A stretch of DNA of 13,470 bases from DATAYF01 sp036272735 (GCA_036272735.1 DATAYF010000162.1:1-13470), one strand, 5' to 3'; numbered from the stretch's first letter, positions 1 to 6,304 are shown. The notes: generated by a model not told the origin, from the sequence alone. Translations and numbers: made by a program.

Positions 1-24
1 ACCATAAAAGTGGAGGCTCAGGCA

Positions 25-47
25 CTCTGGTTCACCAGAGAGAGACG
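25..47 (+). repeat. Short TTCA-loop hairpin before the group II intron
   Basis: CTCTGG (25-30) and CCAGAG (35-40) form a 6-bp stem closed by a TTCA loop, followed by seven bases before the likely intron 5' end. Some group II introns insert just after terminator-like hairpins. The same TTCA loop recurs in the IS605-type hairpins at 1068-1104 and 6453-6473, so this could instead be the end of another element. Too little sequence lies upstream to decide. Confidence 0.4.
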
Positions 48-770
48 GTGCGCCGTGCGCCGATGTGCTTACAAGGTCCTTGTTGGGGGAGTCCAACGTC
101 ACTAGGGTAGAGGTGACTACAGTGCCGTCTCACCTTGGGCCGAAAGGTTCCAGGGGACAGGGGCATGATGGTCAAAGGGACAGTGAGAGATCCCATCCGT
201 TCTCAAGACGCTGTGCTACTAGGCCGTCTATGGATAGACTGAGCGTCGAACCAAGGTGAGCCGGTCTTGTCGTCTGTCCCCCGCGAAGGGATGGTGAGAA
301 GCGGTGTATGGAGTTACCAACCCAGGGGCGAAAGGTTGGTAAGCGCGATGTCCGTGGCGGACAGGGAGGCGGATGAAAATGGGCTACGCCTGGATTGTAT
401 CTCAGCATTAGCAGTCTATTTTCAGGCGAAATACCCTCTCCATAGGCGCCGGCAATGGGCAGGGGAACCACCTAACGGATACCGAAGTACGGACCAGGAC
501 TCTGTGGGAACTTCGGGACCACCTACCAGGGGATGACCCTCATGGTGGCAGAGTGGTCGTAGTAGCCGAATGCCTCGGGTAACGCCCAGGACAGGGTGAA
601 GGGCCGCAGGGCGGTGGGAACGTCCGCGATGGTGTGCCGCAGGGCGCGAACCGTAAGGGGAGAAGCAGTCAGGGCAGACGAAGTCCCAGGCCGGGAGAGC
701 CGGATGCCGGGAAACTGGCCTGTCCGGTTCGGGAAGTGGCGGTTGGAAAAGGGCCGTGCTTGAATACCAC
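48..770 (+). mobile_element. ORF-less group II intron (approximate ends)
   Basis: This is a self-splicing type of RNA retroelement that lacks its own reverse transcriptase. The sequence shows a GTGCG-type 5' end, repeated at 48 and 55 so the exact boundary is uncertain. A long GC-rich structured stretch without a credible gene follows, then a textbook domain V at 697-730. After domain V, a short stem (AAGTG(G)CGG with CCGTGCTT) and a tail ending ATACCAC at 770 fit domain VI with unpaired adenines 5-8 nt from an AC 3' end. Open frames inside (for example 172-471 and 422-820 on the minus strand) resemble no maturase. At roughly 720 nt it has about the size of an intron whose domain IV ORF was lost. 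Mobility or efficient splicing would then need a maturase supplied from elsewhere. The 3' end could lie up to 25 nt further right. Confidence 0.72.
697..730 (+). ncRNA. Group II intron domain V catalytic hairpin
   Basis: The 34-nt element folds as the conserved domain V. The lower stem GAGCCGG pairs with CCGGTTC, including the usual G-U pair. A two-nucleotide bulge region follows, and the upper stem GCCGG/CTGGC is capped by a GAAA tetraloop. The catalytic triad AGC is present near the 5' side. In the family this hairpin binds the catalytic metal ions, and it is the most reliable signature of a group II intron. AGC rather than CGC argues against a typical IIC class. Confidence 0.88.
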
Positions 771-793
771 GTGAAAGGGGTATCCCTAGCACG

Positions 794-1105
794 TTGGTGC
801 AAGCCTGGATTGAGTTGCATTTGATTGCTGCTCAGAATGTAACGGTACCTCGCTGGCCGCCTACTTCATTCCACGGGACCTTTCCAACAGAACGGTCGGG
901 TTCCCATCGAGAAACCGCGAGGGGGGAAAACGTTCTCGGTCGAGGGATAACGCTCCTCGCGAGGCCGTGCTGGGTGCGGACGGGTATGTTGTCAGAACGC
1001 CCTGCTGTATCGGTCAGCGAAACCAAAGCTGGCATTCCGCAAGGGAGACCAGAGCTGCGGCCGAGGCCAGATACAAGCCCCTGCGTTCACGCAGGGGGTA
1101 TCTGA
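794..1105 (+). other. IS200/IS605-type right-end region, possible tnpB tail or omega-RNA relic
   Basis: This stretch lies between the intron and the hairpin at 1068-1104. One frame stays open for 103 codons and stops inside that hairpin (…HAGGI), which is how some tnpB genes overlap their element's right end. It has no recognisable RuvC or zinc-finger motif, so it is not called a gene. A 7-bp stem (CGCGAGG 916-922 with CCTCGCG 955-961) precedes further GC-rich sequence and the terminal hairpin. That arrangement resembles the region giving the TnpB guide RNA in intact elements. No tnpA or intact tnpB accompanies it, so it is either a relic or a short non-autonomous element. This reading is inference. 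Confidence 0.4.
1068..1104 (+). repeat. IS200/IS605-like terminal hairpin
   Basis: An outer 7-bp stem CAGATAC/GTATCTG (1068-1074 with 1098-1104) and an inner 8-bp stem CCCCTGCG/CGCAGGGG (1078-1085 with 1090-1097) are separated by an AAG bulge, with a TTCA loop. IS200/IS605 ends carry such imperfect subterminal hairpins, recognised as single strands by the TnpA transposase. The tnpB element at 6440-7740 ends in a hairpin with the same AAG lead-in and TTCA loop. Confidence 0.55.
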
Positions 1106-1122
1106 CTGAAGACATGTTTCCA

Positions 1123-1166
1123 GTAGTAGAGTACGAGAGGGTGATCACCCTCTCGTACTCTACTAC
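1123..1166. repeat. Perfect 44-bp palindrome (22-bp arms, no spacer)
   Basis: The arms GTAGTAGAGTACGAGAGGGTGA (1123-1144, starting GTAGTAG and ending GGGTGA) and 1145-1166 are exact reverse complements with no spacer, centred on TGATCA. It lies 62 bp beyond the ancestral stop of the aminoglycoside nucleotidyltransferase gene and 18 bp after the IS-like hairpin. No T-tract follows on either strand, so a simple intrinsic terminator is not supported. It could extrude as a cruciform. Confidence 0.95.
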
Positions 1167-1228
1167 GTACTACATCAACGAGAACAACCTTTATTGTTCC
1201 TCTAATAATGTAGTATTGACGCATAAAC

Positions 1229-1993
1229 TCAAAAAGGGATCTCCTGGGAAGTCACGAGAGTGTAACTTCGCTCTTCTGCTCAATGCACAAGGCCCAACCA
1301 CAGCATGTCGCCCACTGAGACAATTGTTGCCGCATGTTGTAGGTTACCGGTCATCACCATCCGAGCGAGAGTATGAAAACCTTCAGGAGGATGTGGTAAC
1401 GCAATCGCCTCATCAAGCACAGAACTGCTTGTCCTATATAGATGGCGATGCTCTAATCCAAGTGCGTACGCTGTTCGGTGCGTGAGTTCGACAGCGAGTA
1501 CTGCAAGTGCTTGATCTTGCCTTTTCACATGAGCATTTCGTATCTTTCCAATAAGTTCATAGATATCTCCAATAAGCACCTCTTCAATCACCTCACGGAA
1601 GCAGTCGGAGGGATGAGACAGCACTAATTCTCTTAGTTCATCAAAATAGTTCTCCGGGTCTGTGAGTGGGAGAACGTGCATGAAGGCACCGTGAGTAAGT
1701 GCCCAGCGGCCACCAACTTGAGACGCCTCCTGGCGCAGAGATGCTTCATCGATCACATTCACTTCCGCTTTCCAGGGGCCAGTGCACCACTCGTAATTGC
1801 GCGTTTCCCCTGGCTCTCTTAGCACGCAAAACATTTCAACATCTGAGTAAGGGCCATCTTCATTGCGTGCCAAAGAACCATAGAGACCTATTGCCTTCAC
1901 CAATTTCCCATGCCGCACGATCAGCCGTTGGGCAATCATCTGGGCAAGCTCTATCCGTTGTTGGTGCTCCATGGGTTCTGGGACTGGATGCAT
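1229..1993 (-). pseudogene. ANT(4')-like aminoglycoside nucleotidyltransferase with C-terminal nonsense codon
   Basis: This is a homologue of kanamycin nucleotidyltransferase ANT(4'), a cytoplasmic enzyme that transfers AMP from ATP to aminoglycosides. It starts at ATG 1993 after a strong GAGGAGGT ribosome site. Residues 33-57 (KAIGLYGSLARNEDGPYSDVEM) carry the nucleotidyltransferase GS…D-x-E signature (G39-S40, D51, E53). Glu146 in YELIGKIRN matches the catalytic base Glu145 of the staphylococcal enzyme. The frame closes at TGA 1280-1282 after 237 codons. Reading on gives AEERSYTLVTSQEIPF and a stop at 1229, which aligns with the family C-terminus (…EWTERHGYIVDVSKRIPF), with the TGA exactly at the family Trp. 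A single TGG-to-TGA change thus removes 17 residues. The catalytic residues remain, so the 237-residue product might keep some activity. Substrate range is inferred from memory of the family. Confidence 0.85.
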
Positions 1994-2138
1994 TGATTGC
2001 TACCTCCTCTGTTATATGCATGTTGCATCGCGACATATCTCTCTCGTTTGTGCTTTCCCTACTCCTAAATATCTAACGTGACGTGCAGGTTTTTTCGACC
2101 GTTCATCTAGCGAAGGGAGGGGAGACCCGAACTACACC

Positions 2139-2229
2139 ACTACAAAAACTACACTTTTATAAAGCGGCGCTAGAGGCGGTTTGAGGGGCACTTTTACGAA
2201 CTGCACTTGGAACTACAAAAACTACACTT
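2139..2229. repeat. Two exact 18-bp direct repeats, 73 bp apart
   Basis: ACTACAAAAACTACACTT occurs at 2139-2156 and again at 2212-2229. Partial ACTACA or ACTGCACTT echoes occur at 2131 and 2200. The start-to-start distance of 73 bp is close to seven helical turns, so a protein bound to both would face the same side. The second copy ends 21 bp before the -35 box at 2251. A double operator for the divergent genes on either side is plausible. No regulator is known from this sequence. Confidence 0.8.
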
Positions 2230-2250
2230 GTGCCTAAAAATTTTTGTCCC

Positions 2251-2280
2251 TTGACTACGCAGGTTAGGTTGTGCTAATAT
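2251..2280 (+). promoter_or_regulatory. Sigma70-type promoter for the zinc-finger gene
   Basis: TTGACT (2251-2256) is followed after 18 bp by TAATAT (2275-2280), close to the housekeeping consensus. It lies about 95 bp before the ATG at 2376 on the same strand, which supports that reading frame over the opposing open frames. The intergenic stretch 1994-2250 holds only the direct repeats and no other recognised element. Confidence 0.6.
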
Positions 2281-2375
2281 CTGATTAGCAAGGTAGGATA
2301 TAAGCATTGCCTAATATTCATTGCCAATGTTCATAGTACTATGTCCCGTTTGCTGTTGAGAAAGAGTGACCGATC

Positions 2376-2618
2376 ATGAAAGTATCTCATCGTACCACCT
2401 GTGCACAATGTCATAAGGAACTTCAATGGTGGAATGTACAAACCTGCATTTACTGCAACCATCCCATTTGCAGCCAGCATGCTTGCGTAACCAGGGGTTC
2501 GCACCACGCGACGTTGCAGGTAGTTTGTGCATACTGTGCCGCGCATCGGACAACAGCGCCAGCACATACGTACGTACCTCAGCAAGCACAACGTCATAAA
2601 ATGCTTCATCAAGCATAG
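2376..2618 (+). CDS. Small protein with a FYVE/AN1-like eight-ligand zinc finger
   Basis: This 80-residue protein has four metal-ligand pairs: C9-x2-C12, C24-x2-C27, C32-x2-H35 and C51-x2-C54, with one extra Cys at 37. The core spacing C-x2-C-x11-C-x2-C-x4-C-x2-H is that of cross-brace zinc fingers (FYVE, AN1 and B-box types), which bind two zinc ions and usually mediate protein or lipid contacts. No catalytic motif, signal peptide or membrane segment is seen. The C-terminal 20 residues are polar. It has a good upstream promoter and a weak purine-rich site (GAGAAAGAG) about 10 bp before the ATG. Opposing open frames at 2331-2649 lack any such pattern. It is divergent from the nucleotidyltransferase and convergent with the P-loop gene, with a two-base gap. 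Function unknown. Confidence 0.7.
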   Translation: MKVSHRTTCAQCHKELQWWNVQTCIYCNHPICSQHACVTRGSHHATLQVVCAYCAAHRTTAPAHTYVPQQAQRHKMLHQA

Positions 2619-2620
2619 CT

Positions 2621-3241
2621 TTATATCGCTGCAATGATGCGCTCGACAAGCGTTGGCCAGGGACGAGGCTCTAGCACTGCCAATTGTTGCTGCCGAGCTT
2701 CCTCAGCTAACCATCGACCATATAACCATTTGGCGTGTGCCTCCATAATCTGCTCATGCTCAGCATTCTCCTCTATTCCACGGCCGCGCGCCTGCATATT
2801 TTTGAGTAGTGTCTTTTCATCTGGCTCAACAAGAAAAACAACACGCACCAACCCACGCGTGCGCAAATTACGCATTATGGATCTGGTGAAGAATGCTGGC
2901 TGAATAGCATCGCCCTCAATAATAATTGGTGCATGCGTATCGACGTGATTCTCAACGACGATCTCAATTGCAGGCGACATCACCTGTCCCAACTCGATCA
3001 ATGCGTTACAGAATTGTTCTGACGATTGTTGCCATGCTTCCGGGGCTTCAAAGAAATATAGGGCCTCATTGTGCTCAGGAAGCGTTACCTGGCTACGCGT
3101 CAACGCTAAGCGTAGATCATCAATCTGCATCCAGGGAATTCCATAATGCAGCCCGATATGTTGCGCAACCACTGTTTTCCCGACGCCTGATGGCCCACCA
3201 ATAAGCAGCACCTGCCAATCTATACGTTGAATAGGCACCAT
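2621..3241 (-). CDS. P-loop NTPase, kinase-like (AAA_33/2-phosphoglycerate kinase type)
   Basis: This 206-residue soluble protein starts at ATG 3241 behind AAAGGAGG. Residues 12-23 (LLIGGPSGVGKT) form a Walker A loop, with K22 and T23 binding nucleotide phosphates. IDDLRLAL (40-47) sits where small-molecule kinases hold the substrate-side Asp. IIIEGDAIQPAFF (about 107-119) resembles the Walker-B-like strand of 2-phosphoglycerate kinase and zeta-toxin-like kinases. RTRGLVRVVFLVEPDEKTLLKNMQARGRG (128-156) fits a lid region rich in arginines. The fold therefore points to ATP-dependent phosphorylation of a small substrate, which cannot be named. The membrane zinc-finger gene lies 73 bp upstream on the same strand, so the two may share a transcript. 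Confidence 0.75.
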   Translation of the reverse strand: MVPIQRIDWQVLLIGGPSGVGKTVVAQHIGLHYGIPWMQIDDLRLALTRSQVTLPEHNEALYFFEAPEAWQQSSEQFCNALIELGQVMSPAIEIVVENHVDTHAPIIIEGDAIQPAFFTRSIMRNLRTRGLVRVVFLVEPDEKTLLKNMQARGRGIEENAEHEQIMEAHAKWLYGRWLAEEARQQQLAVLEPRPWPTLVERIIAAI

Positions 3242-3314
3242 CTTGCCTCCTTTCTTAAACAGCCGGTGCTGCGATTCCTGTTGGTGATGTTATTGATAAT
3301 GCGGATGCGCCGAT

Positions 3315-3515
3315 TTATGGCTCCTGCACAGGTTTATGCCGTGCATGATCTGCCTGGTGCCCTAGCGCCTCAACCTCGCTCCATGTCTCAAATGAGCAAT
3401 GAGGATGGGGGCATTTCCACTTCCCGTGGCTCAGTTCGAAAGCTATCCAGACCACCAGGAGAATAATCAAGAGTGGTCCAATCAATGATGTTGCAGCAGC
3501 ATTATAATCGAGCAT
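3315..3515 (-). CDS. Membrane-anchored mini-protein with a C2H2-like zinc finger
   Basis: This 66-residue protein starts at ATG 3515 after a GGGAGG ribosome site. Residues 9-27 (TSLIGPLLIILLVVWIAF) form a single transmembrane helix with a very short N-terminus outside it. The C-terminal part carries C35-x4-C40-x12-H53-x3-H57, matching the spacing of a classical C2H2 finger, plus H60. The basic SHGKWK stretch after the helix suggests the finger faces the cytoplasm. It is followed by the P-loop gene in the same direction and preceded by the inverted repeat at 3694-3752. A role as a membrane-tethered adaptor is only a guess. The ribosome site and composition make it a likely real gene despite its size. 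Confidence 0.65.
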   Translation of the reverse strand: MLDYNAAATSLIGPLLIILLVVWIAFELSHGKWKCPHPHCSFETWSEVEALGHQADHARHKPVQEP

Positions 3516-3693
3516 GGTTCATCCCTCCCACTTAAAAATTTATACCAGCCGATTGTAATGGATAAAGGGTGAAAACGTCAACAAGCAAGGTCCGTTTTTA
3601 GGACTATTTGAAGTGGGCAAAGCTGTGGAATACGTGTAGAAAGTGATACCATTGATTGTTATAATCATTGTCTGCCGATACTTGCTCAAAAAT

Positions 3694-3752
3694 GCGAATA
3701 GTATGCTCTGTGATGGAAAACACTACTTTCCATCACAGAGCATACTATTCGC
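3694..3752 (-). repeat. Perfect 26-bp inverted repeat, possible terminator of the dehydrogenase gene
   Basis: Arms 3694-3719 and 3727-3752 (GCGAATAGTATGC…/…GCATACTATTCGC) match exactly around a 7-nt spacer ACACTAC. On the minus strand the stem begins 45 bp after the dehydrogenase stop and is followed by ATTTTTG, so an intrinsic terminator is plausible. At 26 bp and not GC-rich, the stem is much longer than a usual terminator. It also sits upstream of the mini-protein gene at 3315-3515. Confidence 0.9.
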
Positions 3753-3797
3753 GTGACACCATAGCAAGGACCATGTTGGTCAGGGTAACAGTACTGC

Positions 3798-5012
3798 TTA
3801 CGCCATTGGTACCAGTTCCACTTTCTCCCAGCCGGACTCACGTTTGTCGAATGCTCTGTAGGCGTCGAGTGCTTGACGTGCGGTCGTTGTCTGCGTAATC
3901 AGGCCAAGTGGTTCCACTATGTTACTTTGCACCAGATCGACCAGGGTAGGAATGTACTTACGGTGGTTGCAATTGCCCATATTCAGCCGCAGATTTTTGT
4001 TCATCGCCATGCCAATTGGGAAGTTCTTCGCCGTTGGTGGGTAGACGCCGATGATAGAAATGGTACCCGCCTTCGCGATGCACTCTACCGTCCATTGGGA
4101 TACCTGGGAAGGTCCATCGCCGGGATGCCAATTCCCGTTCTGCGGATTGGTCTGTGGCGCGATCTGTTGGAGTTCTTGTTGGAAGCTTGCTGCCTGCTGT
4201 TGCGCTTTTTGGGCTGCCGGTCCACTGTGTGCATGGTTGGCATCGACGCCAACAGCATCGATGACGCAATCGGTCCCAATGCCTCCTGTGAGCCGTTTGA
4301 CGACTTCTACCGGATCTTCCGCGTTATAATCAATCACCTCAGCCCCTTGCGCACGCGCCATTGCCAGCCGGTCGGGTACGGTATCGACGGCGAAGATACG
4401 GCCAGCATCCATTAGCTTCGCGCTGACGATGGCAAACTGCCCCACCGGACCACAGCCGAAGATGACGACCGTATGACCGGGTTTAATGTTGGCCATGTCG
4501 GCCGCTTGGTAGCCTGCAGGGAAGATGTCGGAGAGCGCAATTGCTTCATCATTGCTCACTTCGTCGGGAAGCTTGATCAGCCCAACGTTGGCGAAAGGAA
4601 TACGCGCCTTCTCTGCCTGTAAGCCGTTGAACGACCCGGTCTCCTTTGGGCCGCCAAAGAAGGCCGTACCTGCCTGGGGACCATTCGGATTGGCTACGTC
4701 ACATTGCGAATAATAGCCCGCTCGGCAATACGAGCAGTATCCGCAGGCAATCGTCGAAGCAATGACGACGCGGTCGCCAACATTGAGGTTACGCACATCA
4801 GGTCCTAGCGCTTCAACAACACCCACCCCCTCATGTCCGAGGATCGTGCCGGGAACCATGCCGGTGAACGTGCCTCGTACCATATGCAGATCCGTACCAC
4901 AAATTGCGCTGGCAGTAATGCGCACAATAGCGTCCGTTGGCTGCTCGATCTTTGGCTCAGGCACGTCGTCGAGCCGGATATCACCGATACCATGAAAAAC
5001 GATAGCTTTCAT
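3798..5012 (-). CDS. Zinc-dependent alcohol dehydrogenase, glutathione-independent formaldehyde dehydrogenase-like
   Basis: This 404-residue cytoplasmic medium-chain dehydrogenase should oxidise an alcohol or aldehyde adduct with NAD(P). C38 in ICGTDLH, H60-E61 in GHEGVG and probably D162 in SDIFPAGY give the catalytic zinc site. C90, C93, C96 and C104 hold the structural zinc. The Rossmann motif is GCGPVG (186-191), and D210 ending the second strand favours NAD over NADP. An extended insertion at about 255-307 (Gln/Ala-rich, ending PSQVSQW) distinguishes the formaldehyde-dehydrogenase-like subgroup from short ADHs. No strong ribosome site precedes ATG 5012, though ATGAATG offers two nearby starts in different frames. 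It appears monocistronic, with a candidate promoter at 5083-5110 and the inverted repeat at 3694-3752 downstream. The true substrate cannot be told from sequence. Confidence 0.93.
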   Translation of the reverse strand: MKAIVFHGIGDIRLDDVPEPKIEQPTDAIVRITASAICGTDLHMVRGTFTGMVPGTILGHEGVGVVEALGPDVRNLNVGDRVVIASTIACGYCSYCRAGYYSQCDVANPNGPQAGTAFFGGPKETGSFNGLQAEKARIPFANVGLIKLPDEVSNDEAIALSDIFPAGYQAADMANIKPGHTVVIFGCGPVGQFAIVSAKLMDAGRIFAVDTVPDRLAMARAQGAEVIDYNAEDPVEVVKRLTGGIGTDCVIDAVGVDANHAHSGPAAQKAQQQAASFQQELQQIAPQTNPQNGNWHPGDGPSQVSQWTVECIAKAGTISIIGVYPPTAKNFPIGMAMNKNLRLNMGNCNHRKYIPTLVDLVQSNIVEPLGLITQTTTARQALDAYRAFDKRESGWEKVELVPMA

Positions 5013-5082
5013 TCATTTTGTCGCGTAGCAATCGCCCCTGTTCTCTTACCAGTAAAATGCGTGCTACGCTACTCCTTTCTTT

Positions 5083-5110
5083 TCTGTACACATTCCTTGT
5101 TTCTGGTCAA
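5083..5110 (-). promoter_or_regulatory. Candidate promoter for the dehydrogenase gene
   Basis: On the minus strand TTGACC (5110-5105) and TACAGA (5088-5083) are separated by 16 bp, about 70 bp before the dehydrogenase ATG. The -35 is good, while the -10 and spacing are imperfect, so this is tentative. Confidence 0.3.
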
Positions 5111-5149
5111 AGCAATGGACTAGCGACCATAAAGTGGTTCGTGCCATTC

Positions 5150-5520
5150 TTACGCCTGTGCGCCGTTTCCTGTTTCAAAAAGACGATTGTACTCAGCAGG
5201 TAGTTGCGCGCGAATATCGAAGGTTTCACCTTTTGATAGGGCCTCCTGCAAAACCCCGATGGTAGCTCGCACGTGATAGATTGCTTGTGGCATATCTACC
5301 CCTTCACGGACCATGACGCACGCGCAAGAAAAATTCATCGATGGAGAAAGGATCGCCCAGCCCCGCAAATCCTGATAGAGCATGCTGAGCAAATTGAGGC
5401 GGAAGCTGCGAGACGTTCACCAAGCGTTTGTAGCGTGGCCCAGCTAGCCCGTTTAGCATCACCGCGAGAACTTAGGCGAGCACGATGCTGAACCTGCCCG
5501 ATAAACTCGTCGTGCTTCAT
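5150..5520 (-). pseudogene. DUF2267 protein gene broken by two frameshifts
   Basis: DUF2267 proteins are small, helical bacterial proteins of unknown function. The N-terminal half (MKHDEFIGQVQHRARLSSRGDAKRA…TLQTLGERLA) is encoded in one frame from ATG 5520 to about 5403. The middle (PQFAQHALSGF, then DPFSIDEFFLRVRHG) is in a second frame from about 5399 to 5312. The end (REGVDMPQAIYHV…AQLPAEYNRLFETG) is in a third, from about 5308 to 5150. Joined, the pieces give the family pattern of two similar helical halves ending in AQLPAEY. Each change equals one extra base (or two lost). The usual GGEA-type segment after ERL also seems shortened, so a small deletion may be part of the first lesion. As read, translation stops at about 61 codons. 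A sequencing error could explain one shift, but two make decay likelier. Confidence 0.75.
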
Positions 5521-5660
5521 ATACTCCTCCGAGGGATGGTCGTATGCATGCTATAACACACTACAATTAGGAACAGATAGGGACATGGATGCATACCACT
5601 TCTGGTCTTCCTTCTGTACTACACGTCTTGCTGTCGAAAAAAGTTGACTCGAAGTTTTGC

Positions 5661-6053
5661 TCATCTCAGTAATGTTGTTACCAGGTTCAGCAACTCATCC
5701 AGATCAAAAGGCTTCTTTACCTGGGTAACGTGGTAGTTGTTATAGTATGCAGGTGGCAAGTCCGCACTCAAGAGCAAAATTGGTATTTGCTCATAACCCG
5801 CAATGTGCTGAATCTGTTGAGCGAGTTCAATCCCGTTCATTCCCGGTAGATGATAATCTACGAGGAATAGTTGAGGCGTCACGGTGTCTAATTGCGTCAG
5901 AGCTTCTGTCCCGTTTTGAGCGCAATACACCTGGTACGGGGTCTCATCTTGAAAAATTTCTTGTAGCAGAAAGTTCAATGCGTCATCGTCTTCAACAATA
6001 AGCACGCTTTTGCCCACGGCCGAAGCACTTTTACGTTGCTGTAATTGATTCAT
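5661..6053 (-). CDS. Single-domain response regulator (receiver only)
   Basis: This 130-residue phosphorelay receiver has no output domain. The acidic pocket is E21-D22-D23, the phosphoacceptor is D66 in LFLVDYHLPGMNG, the switch residue is S96 in ILLLSA, and the conserved lysine is K114 in VKKPF. It would accept phosphate from a histidine kinase and act by protein contact, like CheY- or Spo0F-type proteins. The first 14 residues (Gln/Ser-rich) form a tail before the domain. ATG 6053 follows AAGAAGGTGAG. The 58-codon ORF ends 18 bp upstream on the same strand, so the two are probably co-transcribed. No partner kinase adjoins. The kinase at 10424-11932 is separately organised. Confidence 0.9.
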   Translation of the reverse strand: MNQLQQRKSASAVGKSVLIVEDDDALNFLLQEIFQDETPYQVYCAQNGTEALTQLDTVTPQLFLVDYHLPGMNGIELAQQIQHIAGYEQIPILLLSADLPPAYYNNYHVTQVKKPFDLDELLNLVTTLLR

Positions 6054-6071
6054 GATGTGATCTCACCTTCT

Positions 6072-6248
6072 TCACGCTTCCTTGGCTGTGCTCAGCCCAA
6101 CGTGACATATTCGCTGGTCGGATGTGATGCATTCGCATGGCGAAAGCTTCACAAAATTTTTTTCTGTGCCCAGGTAGTTAGCCGCATCCCCAAGATCAAT
6201 CAGCCCAAGTGCCTCTATCGTCTCCTGCAATTGTGTCAATGTCGTCAT
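6072..6248 (-). CDS. 58-residue hypothetical protein upstream of the receiver gene
   Basis: Reading the minus strand from ATG 6248 gives MTTLTQLQETIEALGLIDL, continuing GDAANYLGTEKNFVKLSPCE to a TGA at 6074-6072. AGAAAGG lies eight bases before the ATG. The first 30 residues look like an amphipathic helix, and the rest contains three cysteines (in CEC and ICH) that might bind metal. The stop is 18 bp before the receiver ATG, and the receiver's ribosome site falls in that gap. I recognise no family. The supporting evidence is the ribosome site, the spacing to the next gene and the protein-like composition. Confidence 0.5.
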   Translation of the reverse strand: MTTLTQLQETIEALGLIDLGDAANYLGTEKNFVKLSPCECITSDQRICHVGLSTAKEA

Positions 6249-6304
6249 GTACTTGCCTTTCTCAATTTCTTGCGGCCCCTATGTCAAGCATGGAGGCATA
6301 CCAA

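Noticed and set aside
172..820. Open frames on the minus strand at 172-471 and 422-820
   Set aside because: They lie inside the structured group II intron, antisense to domain V in part, show no protein-like motifs and have no ribosome site.
1280..1282. TGA read as Trp by an altered genetic code
   Set aside because: Other genes here use TGA as their ordinary stop (regulator 11929-11931, 58-codon ORF 6072-6074) and TGG for Trp, so a code change is not supported.
2331..2649. Two minus-strand frames of 91-93 codons opposite the zinc-finger gene
   Set aside because: They are shadows of 2376-2618. The plus frame has ordered Cys/His pairs and a promoter, and the minus frames have neither.
5537..5598. 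Possible inverted repeat TGG…TATGCAT / ATGCATA…CCA
   Set aside because: Only 7 bp plus 3 bp with a bulge and a 39-nt loop; not distinguishable from chance, unlike the five long palindromes.
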